Below, one piece after another: positions 1 to 7,017 of a stretch of DNA of 7,017 bases. How positions within the stretch are numbered: the first letter of the stretch is position 1; each line of letters opens with the position of its first letter. The notes under the pieces are model-generated. The model did not search any database and was not told the DNA's origin. It saw only the letters and a program-made list of their open reading frames with translations. Source of the DNA: Treponema sp. (GTDB lineage: Bacteria > Spirochaetota > Spirochaetia > Treponematales > Breznakiellaceae); contig JAISBR010000048.1 of the NCBI GenBank assembly GCA_031266095.1, positions 1-7,017 of the forward strand, read 5' to 3'. Made by a program: the position numbers and the translations under genes.

Positions 1-25
1 TAAAATAATTTACAAAGGAATCTTT

Positions 26-2314
26 ATGAGTGTAGGGCAAAGCATACCAAGGGTTGACGCGTGGGAAAAGGTGTCCGGAAGGGCAAAGTATACCGACGAT
101 TTGGTTGAACGGAACGCGCTGATTGGGAAAATATTCCACTCCACTATTGCCAACGGGCTTGTAAAGAAGCTCGATACCGGCGAAGCGGAAAAAATCAAAG
201 GGGTCGTCAAGATTATCACCTGTTTTGACGTGCCCAACGTGCCTTTCCCGACCGCGGGCCATCCCTGGTCAACGGACAAGGCCCATTGGGACCCCATGGA
301 CCGGCTGCTCCTCAACCGCCGGGTCAGGTATTACGGGGACGACATCGCCGCAGTCATTGCGGAGGATGAGGTTGCCGCTTCCCGGGCGCTCAAGGCTATC
401 AAGGTTGAATACGAAGAATACCCTGTCGTCCTCTCTCCCGAGGATGCGATAAAAGAGGGGGCGTCTTTGCTGCACGAGGAATGCCCGAACAACGTCTTAA
501 AGCATACCACCGTGGAAGACGGTAATTTTGAGGAAGCCATAAAAGAAGAAGGGCTCCTCTATTTTGAGGATGTGTTTGAAACCCCTATCGTTCAGCATTG
601 CCACATTGAGGGGGCGGTGTCCTTCGCCTATATGGAGCAGGGCCGTATCATCATCGTCGCTTCCACCCAGATACCCCACATTGTACGGCGTATCGTGGGC
701 CAGGCCCTGGGTATCCCCTGGGGTCAGGTGCGGATCATAAAACCCTACATAGGCGGCGGTTTTGGAAACAAACAGGACAGTCTCTATGAACCCCTCAATG
801 CCTTTATGACTACGCAGATTGGGGGCAGGCTCGTCAAACTGGAACTTTCCCGGGAAGAAGTGTTCTTCGGCACCCGTGTCAGGCACGGTGAAAAAATATA
901 CCTCAAAACCTGGGTGCGTCCTAACGGCAGGCTTGTGGCCCGGAGTTACACCTCTTTTTCAAACCAGGGCGCCTATGGTTCCCACGGCCACGGTATCGCC
1001 GCGAAAGGGACCAACGCGTTCCGCCAGCTTTACCAGGACGAAAAAGCCCGCAAAGTTGAAATCTACACGGTGTATACAAATACCGCCGCCGCCGGGGCCA
1101 TGCGCGGGTACGGGACGCCTCAGGCGGTGTTCGCCATAGAATCCCACATGGAAGACATAGCCCGAAAGCTCGGCATGGATCCCCTGGAATTCAGATTCCT
1201 CAATGTGATGCCCGTGGGCTTTGTTGATCCCTTCACCAAAAACGTGAACTACTTCGATTCCTTTCATCAATGCGTGGAAAAAGGCAAGGCGCATATCAAA
1301 TGGGATGAGAAGCGGGAACGCTACAAAAACCAGACCGGCCCCGTGCGCCGGGGCATAGGGATGTCCCTCTTTTGGTACAATACCGCGGTGTGGCCCATCT
1401 CCATCGAGGTGTCCGCCTGCCGCATGGTGCTGAACCAGGACGGCAGCGTGCAAGTCCAGCTTGGAGAAACCGAGATAGGCCAGGGCGCCGACACGGTTTA
1501 TACCCAGATGACCGCCGGGACGTTGGGCATCCCCTGGCAGAAAGTCCACGTGATAAGCGTCCAGGATACGGACATTACCCCCTTCGGCACGGGGGCGTAC
1601 GGTTCGCGGCAGACCTACGTGGGCGGCGCCGCGATTCACAAGGTAGCGCTGCTGCTCAAGGAGAAAATCCTTCATTACGCCGCCGAATATACCCATGTTT
1701 CGGGAGCGAACCTGGATATACAAGACGGAAACATCGTTAATACCCGGAATGAAAATCAAATTCTGGTAAGCCTTGAAGAACTTGCGATTGATACCCTCTA
1801 CCATACGGAACATGCCGAACATCTTACCGCCGAAGCGACCGCCCAGGTAAAGAGCAACGCGTACAGTTTTGGCTGTGCCTTTGCGGAAGTCGAGGTGGAT
1901 ATTGCTCTGGGCAAGATAAAAGTGCTGAACCTTGTCAACTGCCATGACTGCGGCAAACTCATCAATCCTCTTACCGCGGAGGGCCAGGTTCACGGGGGCC
2001 AGAGCATGGCTATAGGGTTCGGCATGTTTGAACAGATGCTCTACGATCCAAAAACAGGAAAACTGCTCAACGGTAATCTCCTGGATTACAAGCTGCCTAC
2101 CATATTGGATCATCCCCGGCTTGGGGTGGAATTCGTGGAGAATTTTGAACCCACCAGCGCCTATGGCACCAAGGCTCTGGGCGAGCCGCCTACTGTGCCC
2201 GGCGCGCCGGCCATAAGGAACGCGGTGCTTTATGCCACCGGTGTGGCCGTCAATAGAATCCCAATGACCCCTCATGTGCTTTTTGAGAAATTCAGGCAGG
2301 CGGGTTTGATATGA
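26..2314 (+). CDS. xdhA: Xanthine dehydrogenase-type hydroxylase, molybdenum-binding subunit
   Basis: Catalytic subunit of a cytoplasmic molybdenum hydroxylase of the xanthine oxidase family. It hydroxylates a purine (hypoxanthine or xanthine in characterised relatives) at the molybdopterin centre. The 762-residue length fits a separate Mo subunit. The N-terminal a/b-hammerhead domain (about residues 15-135) starts with VSGRAKYTDD. Molybdopterin-binding motifs follow: IGGGFGNKQD (242-251), AMRGYGTPQ (358-366, with R360 at the place of the substrate-binding Arg of bovine XDH), ETEIGQGADT (481-490) and KALGEPPTVPGAPAIRNAV (717-735, with E720 at the place of the catalytic Glu). HIEG with E195 may match the second active-site Glu. 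The ATG at 26 is preceded by AAAGGAA at 14-20, 5 nt upstream. It is followed at once by the FAD and 2Fe-2S subunit genes, which supports the xdhABC assignment. The family is certain; the exact substrate is inferred. No Mo-cofactor insertion gene lies in the window. Confidence 0.93.
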   Translation: MSVGQSIPRVDAWEKVSGRAKYTDDLVERNALIGKIFHSTIANGLVKKLDTGEAEKIKGVVKIITCFDVPNVPFPTAGHPWSTDKAHWDPMDRLLLNRRVRYYGDDIAAVIAEDEVAASRALKAIKVEYEEYPVVLSPEDAIKEGASLLHEECPNNVLKHTTVEDGNFEEAIKEEGLLYFEDVFETPIVQHCHIEGAVSFAYMEQGRIIIVASTQIPHIVRRIVGQALGIPWGQVRIIKPYIGGGFGNKQDSLYEPLNAFMTTQIGGRLVKLELSREEVFFGTRVRHGEKIYLKTWVRPNGRLVARSYTSFSNQGAYGSHGHGIAAKGTNAFRQLYQDEKARKVEIYTVYTNTAAAGAMRGYGTPQAVFAIESHMEDIARKLGMDPLEFRFLNVMPVGFVDPFTKNVNYFDSFHQCVEKGKAHIKWDEKRERYKNQTGPVRRGIGMSLFWYNTAVWPISIEVSACRMVLNQDGSVQVQLGETEIGQGADTVYTQMTAGTLGIPWQKVHVISVQDTDITPFGTGAYGSRQTYVGGAAIHKVALLLKEKILHYAAEYTHVSGANLDIQDGNIVNTRNENQILVSLEELAIDTLYHTEHAEHLTAEATAQVKSNAYSFGCAFAEVEVDIALGKIKVLNLVNCHDCGKLINPLTAEGQVHGGQSMAIGFGMFEQMLYDPKTGKLLNGNLLDYKLPTILDHPRLGVEFVENFEPTSAYGTKALGEPPTVPGAPAIRNAVLYATGVAVNRIPMTPHVLFEKFRQAGLI

Positions 2315-2316
2315 GG
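2313..2316 (+). promoter_or_regulatory. Shine-Dalgarno sequence deciding the xdhB start
   Basis: GAGG lies across the stop codon of the upstream gene, 10 nt before the ATG at 2327 but only 1 nt before the in-frame TTG at 2318. The ribosome would therefore use the ATG. The protein beginning at ATG (MYDIEALYEA) also aligns with the start of E. coli XdhB as I recall it, whereas the TTG start would add three extra residues. Confidence 0.6.
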
Positions 2317-2326
2317 TTTGTATATC

Positions 2327-3211
2327 ATGTATGACATAGAAGCGTTATATGAGGCAAAAAGCGCCGCCCATGCGGTAGAATTGCTGCGGGAACATCCGGA
2401 GGCTCACGTCATTGCGGGCGGCAGCGATGTACTGATAGAGATCCGTGACGGAAAGCTGGCAGGCTGTTCCCTGGTGAGCATACAGAAGCTCGACGAACTG
2501 CGGGGAGTAAGCCTGGACGAAGGAGGGGGCGCCATCCGCATAGGCGCGCTGACCAGCATGTCCCACATTACCGCCGATCCGGTCATCCAAAAATACCTGC
2601 GTGTCCTTGGCGAAGCGGTGGATACCGTAGGAGGCCCCCAGCTCCGCAATATCGCCACCATAGGGGGCAATGTCTGTAACGGCGTTACTTCCGCCGATTC
2701 CGCTTCTACCCTTATGGCCTGGGACGCAGTGATGGAGTACCTGGGCCCTTCGGGGACGCGGCGTGTGCCTATACGGGAACATTACGTCAGCGCGGGGAAA
2801 ACCTCTCTTGCCCATGACGAAATACTCCTGGCTCTTGTTATCCCAAGGGAAAGCTTCGAAAACTGTTTTGGCTATTATATCAAGTACGCCATGAGGGAAG
2901 CCCTGGACATCGCCACCCTGGGATGTTCCGCCAATGTGCGGCTTTCCAAAGACAAAACGCAGATTGAGCGCCTGCGCCTTGCCTACGGTGTGGCCGGACC
3001 CGTTCCCACGCGTTCCCCAAGCGCGGAAGCCGCCGCCGCCGGTAAGCCTATATCTACCGCAGCCGTTGCGGAGGCGGCAAAGGCCGCTTTGGATGACGTG
3101 AATCCCCGGACCAGCTGGCGGGCAAGCCGGGAATTCCGCCTGCATTTGACGGAAGAGCTGGCGAAGCGCACCATAACGGAATCAATCAAACGGGCGGGAG
3201 GCTTGCTGTGA
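2327..3211 (+). CDS. xdhB: Xanthine dehydrogenase, FAD-binding subunit
   Basis: FAD subunit (294 residues) of the same molybdenum hydroxylase. It takes electrons from the 2Fe-2S subunit and passes them to NAD+ or another acceptor. The N-terminal FAD-binding domain shows the two family motifs, VIAGGSDVLI (residues 28-37) and QLRNIATIGGNVCNGVTSADS (105-125), which hold the flavin pyrophosphate. The C-terminal CO-dehydrogenase-flavoprotein-like domain follows from about residue 180, ending with WRASREFRLHL, close to E. coli XdhB as I recall it. No four-cysteine 4Fe-4S insert of the 4-hydroxybenzoyl-CoA reductase HcrB type is visible. The ATG at 2327 is preferred over an in-frame TTG at 2318 because of Shine-Dalgarno spacing. 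The gene begins 12 nt after the Mo subunit stop, and its stop TGA overlaps the GTG start of the next gene (GTGA), so translation is probably coupled. Confidence 0.92.
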   Translation: MYDIEALYEAKSAAHAVELLREHPEAHVIAGGSDVLIEIRDGKLAGCSLVSIQKLDELRGVSLDEGGGAIRIGALTSMSHITADPVIQKYLRVLGEAVDTVGGPQLRNIATIGGNVCNGVTSADSASTLMAWDAVMEYLGPSGTRRVPIREHYVSAGKTSLAHDEILLALVIPRESFENCFGYYIKYAMREALDIATLGCSANVRLSKDKTQIERLRLAYGVAGPVPTRSPSAEAAAAGKPISTAAVAEAAKAALDDVNPRTSWRASREFRLHLTEELAKRTITESIKRAGGLL

Positions 3212-3684
3212 CACAAATAGTACGCTGTAAAATAAACGGTAAAGAAAGGGAAACCGTAGTAGATGTACGCGCTTCCCTTACGGATATGCTCAGAAACGAA
3301 TACCGCCTTACCAGCGTCAAAAAAGGCTGCGAAGTGGGAGAATGCGGCGCGTGTAATGTGATCATCAACGGTGAGTGTTTCAACTCCTGCATATACCTCG
3401 CTGTTTGGGCCGACGGCAAAGAGATCACTACCACCGAAGGTCTCATCAGCGCCAGTGGCGAACTTTCAACTATACAGCAGACCTTTATTGACGAAGGGGC
3501 GGTCCAGTGCGGTTTCTGCACTCCGGGCTTCCTTATGAGCGCCCAGGAGATCATCAACTCCGGCAAAGAATACTCCGATGGAGAACTACGCAAACTCCTG
3601 TCCGGCCATCTCTGCCGCTGTACGGGGTATGAAAATATATTTCGAGCTGTTCGGAAGCTGGCGGGGAAAAAAAACGCGGACTAA
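3208..3684 (+). CDS. xdhC: Xanthine dehydrogenase, 2Fe-2S iron-sulfur subunit
   Basis: Small electron-transfer subunit (158 residues) carrying two 2Fe-2S clusters between the molybdenum and flavin subunits. The N-terminal plant-ferredoxin-like domain has cysteines C41, C46, C49 and C61 (GCEVGECGAC...SC). The C-terminal four-helix domain has C101 and C104 (QCGFCTPGF) plus C136 and C138 (LCRCTGY). All eight ligands are present and in the usual spacing. The start is a GTG overlapping the upstream stop by 4 nt, with GGGAGG at 3196-3201, 6 nt before it. The 3' end is unusual: an A8 run encodes the Lys-Lys-Asn near the C-terminus, and it doubles, on the other strand, as the T-run of a probable terminator for the convergent membrane-protein gene. 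I see no terminator of its own on the + strand. Confidence 0.93.
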   Translation: MTQIVRCKINGKERETVVDVRASLTDMLRNEYRLTSVKKGCEVGECGACNVIINGECFNSCIYLAVWADGKEITTTEGLISASGELSTIQQTFIDEGAVQCGFCTPGFLMSAQEIINSGKEYSDGELRKLLSGHLCRCTGYENIFRAVRKLAGKKNAD

Positions 3685-3691
3685 CCGGCGT
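3667..3691 (-). terminator. Probable rho-independent terminator of the membrane-protein gene, inside xdhC 3' end
   Basis: Read on the minus strand, ACGC and GG (with one bulged C between them) pair with CC and GCGT around the loop TTAGT. A run of eight T follows at once, its first T closing the stem. The arms lie at 3685-3691 and 3674-3679 on the + strand. It sits 30 nt past the stop of the minus-strand membrane gene. The T-run overlaps sense codons of xdhC and the loop contains the xdhC stop codon. On the + strand no T-run follows, so it should act in one direction only. The stem is short, hence moderate confidence. Confidence 0.5.
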
Positions 3692-3720
3692 ACCCACGCA
3701 GCCTTCCAGTCTGGAAAATC

Positions 3721-4138
3721 TCAGCCGCCGAATCGCTCGGATACGAGAGCTATGCCGCCCAGAATCATCATGTGGGAACCAATACTCCTGAGAAAATCGA
3801 CAATATGCCAGCTGTTTCTAAAAAGGGGAATGATATCCGCCAAAAAGATGAAGATAACCCACATGATCATAAGGATACAGAGAATCAACTCTATAATAGC
3901 CAGGTTGAGATTAAATAGTTTTAAAAGGATCAAAACTCCCGCGGCAACAGCGCAGATTCCCAACACAATGATAAGAATGTTGCTGAAATCACCTTGTCCG
4001 AAAACGCCTGTTACAGCTTTACGGATCTCACCATTGTCTTTGAAAAAACGCGGCCCGGATAACCCAAGGATTCCTGTGGCGAAAAGATAAAGGGCGGTAG
4101 ATACATTTAACAGTAAAAATACCTATGCTTCTATTCAT
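3721..4138 (-). pseudogene. Small four-helix membrane protein gene with a frameshift near its start
   Basis: I do not recognise the family. The natural start appears to be the ATG at 4138 (MNRSIG...), with AGGAG at 4149-4145, 6 nt upstream. That frame closes at a TGA after 37 codons. The neighbouring frame is open from about 4122 to the TGA at 3721 and reads as a clear membrane protein. Its hydrophobic stretches are LLLNVSTALYLFATGILGL, then ILIIVLGICAVAAGVLILL, then IELILCILMIMWVIFIFLA, and a last weaker one in SHMMILGGIALV. Removing one base, for example one T of the T5 run at 4119-4115, joins start and body into about 138 residues. Without that the body could only start at weak codons such as GTG 3969 or TTG 3966, losing the first helix. 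A sequencing error, a real mutation or slippage are all possible. The gene lies downstream of the enolase terminator and is convergent with xdhC. Confidence 0.6.
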
Positions 4139-4190
4139 AAGGTGCTCCTAGAGGAAGGATATATTAGACGACTCATAAATCAACCGCTTT

Positions 4191-4245
4191 AAAAAAAGGA
4201 AACCCGGATTATGCCGGTTCATTCAGGATGGCGGGCATAATCCGG
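4191..4245 (-). terminator. Rho-independent terminator of enolase
   Basis: A perfect 12-bp stem pairs 4204-4215 with 4234-4245 (CCGGATTATGCC with GGCATAATCCGG) around an 18-nt loop. On the minus strand it is followed by GTTTCC and a T7 run at 4197-4191. It begins 19 nt after the enolase stop. No T-run follows on the + strand, so it is one-directional. Confidence 0.85.
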
Positions 4246-4263
4246 ATAGACTTACCAGAATGG

Positions 4264-5574
<1,311 letters not shown>

Positions 5575-5654
5575 TTAATAAATACATAAGGCTATTCCGG
5601 AAATCAGCAATCCGCCAGGATCATGATTTGGAGCGGCTGCCTTAGATATAACTA

Positions 5655-5683
5655 ATTTTCCGTTTTTAAGCGAAAGAAGTCAA
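5655..5683 (-). promoter_or_regulatory. Candidate promoter for enolase
   Basis: On the minus strand TTGACT (5683-5678, five of six matches to the -35 consensus) is followed after 17 nt by GAAAAT (5660-5655, four of six to the -10). It would give a leader of about 86 nt before the enolase ATG. The -35 overlaps the stop codon of the upstream hydrolase. The -10 is weak, and read-through from the hydrolase gene cannot be excluded because I see no convincing terminator in the gap. Confidence 0.4.
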
Positions 5684-5686
5684 GCC

Positions 5687-6604
5687 TTATTTTCGTAAAG
5701 AGAATTGTAAAAACAACGCCGCGGTTTCGGCAGGTTTTTCCTGGTGGGGTAGATGCCCCGCCCCGGGGATCAGGCTAAAGATTGTGTCGGGGCGCAGTTC
5801 CCGGACAATCCGGGCTGATTCAGAAGGCAGTACCTTATCCTCCGTGCCCCAAATAATGAGTATTTTCCCCGGAAAACGGGTAATGAACCGCGCAAAACGC
5901 CTCTTTATCATAACGTTGGTCCAAATTAAACTCCTCAAAGAAGCGAAATACGCCCGTTCCTGGGCGGGGCTTTCTACACGGGCAATGACCCGTTCCCTCA
6001 GGAACTGCCTGTCCTCTTCGGGAAGGCTCATAATATCGGCATAATAGCCGAACAGGGACTGCCATGCGCCTTCGTGGTCGGTTCTGAAGGAGCGATACCA
6101 CTTTTTACCTGCAACAGGCAGGGTCATGAGGATAAGCCTCTTATCGAGGGAACCTGCCAGGGGGATACACCCGTCCAGGAAGATGAGGGCTTCTACCAGA
6201 TCCGGCCGGGCAGCGGCCGCCTCTCCAACAACGGATGCCCCCATAGAACTTCCGGCCAGTGTTGCGGGCCCCGTTTCCTCAAGCAGAGCCAGAACCGCGG
6301 CAGCATGCCGCTTCAGGTTAATGCGGCCGGGAGCGGTTGACCGGCCAAACCCCGGCAGGTCCAAGGCCAGTACCCGGAAATCATCAAGGAGGGGGATAAG
6401 ACGCCGCCAGGAGTCGGCTTCATCCCCAAGGCCGTGTATCAGAATGAGGACAGGCTTCGTCTTTCCGGAAACAGAACCAGTATCATAATAAAAAAGCGTC
6501 CCTCCGCAGCCCCGCAGCCGAAGCATTTTACCTAAGGGAGCCAGGGCAGGCCAAGGCTTCATTGGAGAATCGGGATTTGGGCAAGGGACAATCTGGTTTT
6601 TCAT
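5687..6604 (-). CDS. Alpha/beta hydrolase of unknown substrate
   Basis: Predicted soluble alpha/beta-hydrolase-fold protein (305 residues from the ATG at 6604). The fold's landmarks appear in order: a strand ending in the oxyanion motif LIHGLGD (55-61), DLPGFGRS (82-89), the nucleophile elbow AGSSMGAS with Ser120, a lid region rich in aromatic and basic residues (about 150-240), the acid Asp256 in IIWGTEDKVLP, and His284 in GAGHLPHQEKP. The triad is complete, so an active esterase-like or C-C-bond hydrolase is likely, but nothing tells the substrate. An in-frame GTG at 6628 would add eight residues. I prefer ATG 6604 because a good promoter places the transcript start exactly there, and neither start has a Shine-Dalgarno sequence. 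There is no clear signal peptide. It lies upstream of enolase on the same strand and is divergent from the yjbQ-like gene. Confidence 0.87.
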   Translation of the reverse strand: MKNQIVPCPNPDSPMKPWPALAPLGKMLRLRGCGGTLFYYDTGSVSGKTKPVLILIHGLGDEADSWRRLIPLLDDFRVLALDLPGFGRSTAPGRINLKRHAAAVLALLEETGPATLAGSSMGASVVGEAAAARPDLVEALIFLDGCIPLAGSLDKRLILMTLPVAGKKWYRSFRTDHEGAWQSLFGYYADIMSLPEEDRQFLRERVIARVESPAQERAYFASLRSLIWTNVMIKRRFARFITRFPGKILIIWGTEDKVLPSESARIVRELRPDTIFSLIPGAGHLPHQEKPAETAALFLQFSLRK

Positions 6605-6610
6605 AGGGCC

Positions 6611-6639
6611 ATTGTAAAGAACCGCCACAATTTGGACAA
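6611..6639 (-). promoter_or_regulatory. Sigma70-type promoter of the hydrolase, predicted leaderless
   Basis: On the minus strand TTGTCC (6639-6634, four of six to the -35) and TACAAT (6616-6611, five of six to the -10) are separated by exactly 17 nt. The -10 ends 6 nt before the ATG at 6604, so the expected +1 is the A of the ATG. No Shine-Dalgarno sequence precedes this ATG. Confidence 0.55.
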
Positions 6640-6685
6640 TTAGTGATTCCCTTCCTGTACGATAGCGGCGGGTGTTAATTCTCCG

Positions 6686-6691
6686 TATACT
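6686..6691 (+). promoter_or_regulatory. Candidate -10 element of the yjbQ-like gene, predicted leaderless
   Basis: TATACT (five of six to the -10 consensus) ends 6 nt before the ATG at 6698, the spacing that puts +1 on the start codon. No good -35 is present 16-18 nt upstream (about 6662-6669), no extended -10 TG is seen, and no Shine-Dalgarno sequence precedes the ATG. Confidence 0.4.
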
Positions 6692-6697
6692 GTTTCC

Positions 6698-7017
6698 ATG
6701 AAATCCATCACTAAAGAACTGTGGTTCAATACCAAAAAGCCCAGGGAGTTTATCAACATTACCCCCCAGGTGGAAACATTACTTCGGGAATCGGGAATAC
6801 AAGAGGGGTTATGCCTGGTAAACGCCATGCATATTACCGCCAGCGTTTTTGTCAATGACGATGAATCCGGGCTGCACCATGACTTTGACGTTTGGCTTGA
6901 AAAGCTGGCCCCGCACGAACCTGTAGCCTCATACCGGCACAACACCGGGGAAGTGAACGCGGATGCCCATATGAAGCGGCAGATTATGGGCCGGGAGGTG
7001 GTTGCGGCTGTTACCCA
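6698..7017 (+). CDS. YjbQ/UPF0047 family protein, N-terminal part (truncated by window end)
   Basis: The first 106 codons of a small protein of the YjbQ (UPF0047) family, usually about 140 residues, so some 30-35 residues are cut off by the window edge. Members are often annotated as secondary thiamine-phosphate synthase, based on weak activity in E. coli YjbQ; the physiological role is uncertain. Family landmarks: [30 protein letters not shown] (43-72) with H45, N53 and D62, then [23 protein letters not shown] (79-101) with H91. The C-terminal glycine-rich segment is outside the window. The ATG at 6698 is the first available start: an in-frame stop lies at 6644-6646 and no other start codon occurs between. 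There is no Shine-Dalgarno sequence, and a -10-like TATACT ends 6 nt before the ATG. Confidence 0.88.
   Translation, partial: MKSITKELWFNTKKPREFINITPQVETLLRESGIQEGLCLVNAMHITASVFVNDDESGLHHDFDVWLEKLAPHEPVASYRHNTGEVNADAHMKRQIMGREVVAAVT

Noticed and set aside
959..2275. A 438-codon open frame on the minus strand inside xdhA.
   Set aside because: It is a shadow of a strongly conserved gene in high-GC codons; the His- and Gly-rich product has no domain features.
3669..3675. A AAA AAC slippery heptamer in frame near the end of xdhC, with an open -1 frame to 3791.
   Set aside because: The hairpin follows immediately, without the 5-9 nt spacer normal for programmed -1 shifting, the extension has no domain-like character, and the terminator reading on the other strand explains the structure.
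3578..4090. A 170-codon open frame on the + strand after xdhC.
   Set aside because: Its start lies inside xdhC, its protein is basic and low in recognisable motifs, and it is antisense to the hydrophobic membrane-protein frame, which has a convincing Shine-Dalgarno sequence and helices.
5620..5627. ATCATGAT palindrome and weak GC-rich pairing in the enolase leader.
   Set aside because: An 8-bp AT-rich palindrome is expected by chance, and the surrounding stem is only 3-4 bp blocks with mismatches and lacks a T-run.
6640..6945. A 101-codon open frame on the minus strand at the right edge.
   Set aside because: It is antisense to the YjbQ-family gene, which has conserved motifs, so it is a shadow.

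Overview
The window is ordinary bacterial chromosome with short intergenic gaps and genes on both strands. The families present are a three-subunit molybdenum hydroxylase, a bacterial-type enolase, an alpha/beta hydrolase and a YjbQ/UPF0047 protein. The enolase and the anaerobe-style Xdh set are compatible with a fermentative Gram-negative such as a spirochaete (Treponema-like). That is an impression from protein sequence, not a proof.

Layout. Positions 26-3684 (+) hold a compact operon for a xanthine-dehydrogenase-type enzyme in the order molybdenum subunit, FAD subunit, 2Fe-2S subunit (xdhA-xdhB-xdhC in E. coli naming). The second gene has its own Shine-Dalgarno sequence overlapping the end of the first, and the third overlaps the second by 4 nt. 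Together they can form a complete electron path: purine substrate to molybdopterin, to two 2Fe-2S clusters, to FAD. Positions 3721-4138 (-) hold a small four-helix membrane protein gene whose reading frame is broken near its start. Its probable terminator lies inside the 3' end of the convergent xdhC. Positions 4191-4245 hold a strong rho-independent terminator for enolase, and 4264-5562 (-) is an intact enolase gene. Positions 5687-6604 (-) hold an alpha/beta hydrolase with a complete catalytic triad. Positions 6698-7017 (+) are the first 106 codons of a YjbQ-family protein that runs off the window.

The hydrolase and the yjbQ-like gene are divergent, with 93 bp between their ATGs. Neither has a recognisable Shine-Dalgarno sequence, and in both a -10-like hexamer ends exactly 6 nt before the ATG. 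This is the geometry expected of leaderless transcripts. I regard this and the convergent xdhC/membrane-gene arrangement, with its frameshift and embedded terminator, as the points most worth a second look. I see no mobile element, CRISPR array, tRNA or rRNA gene, and no sign of an undescribed multi-gene system.
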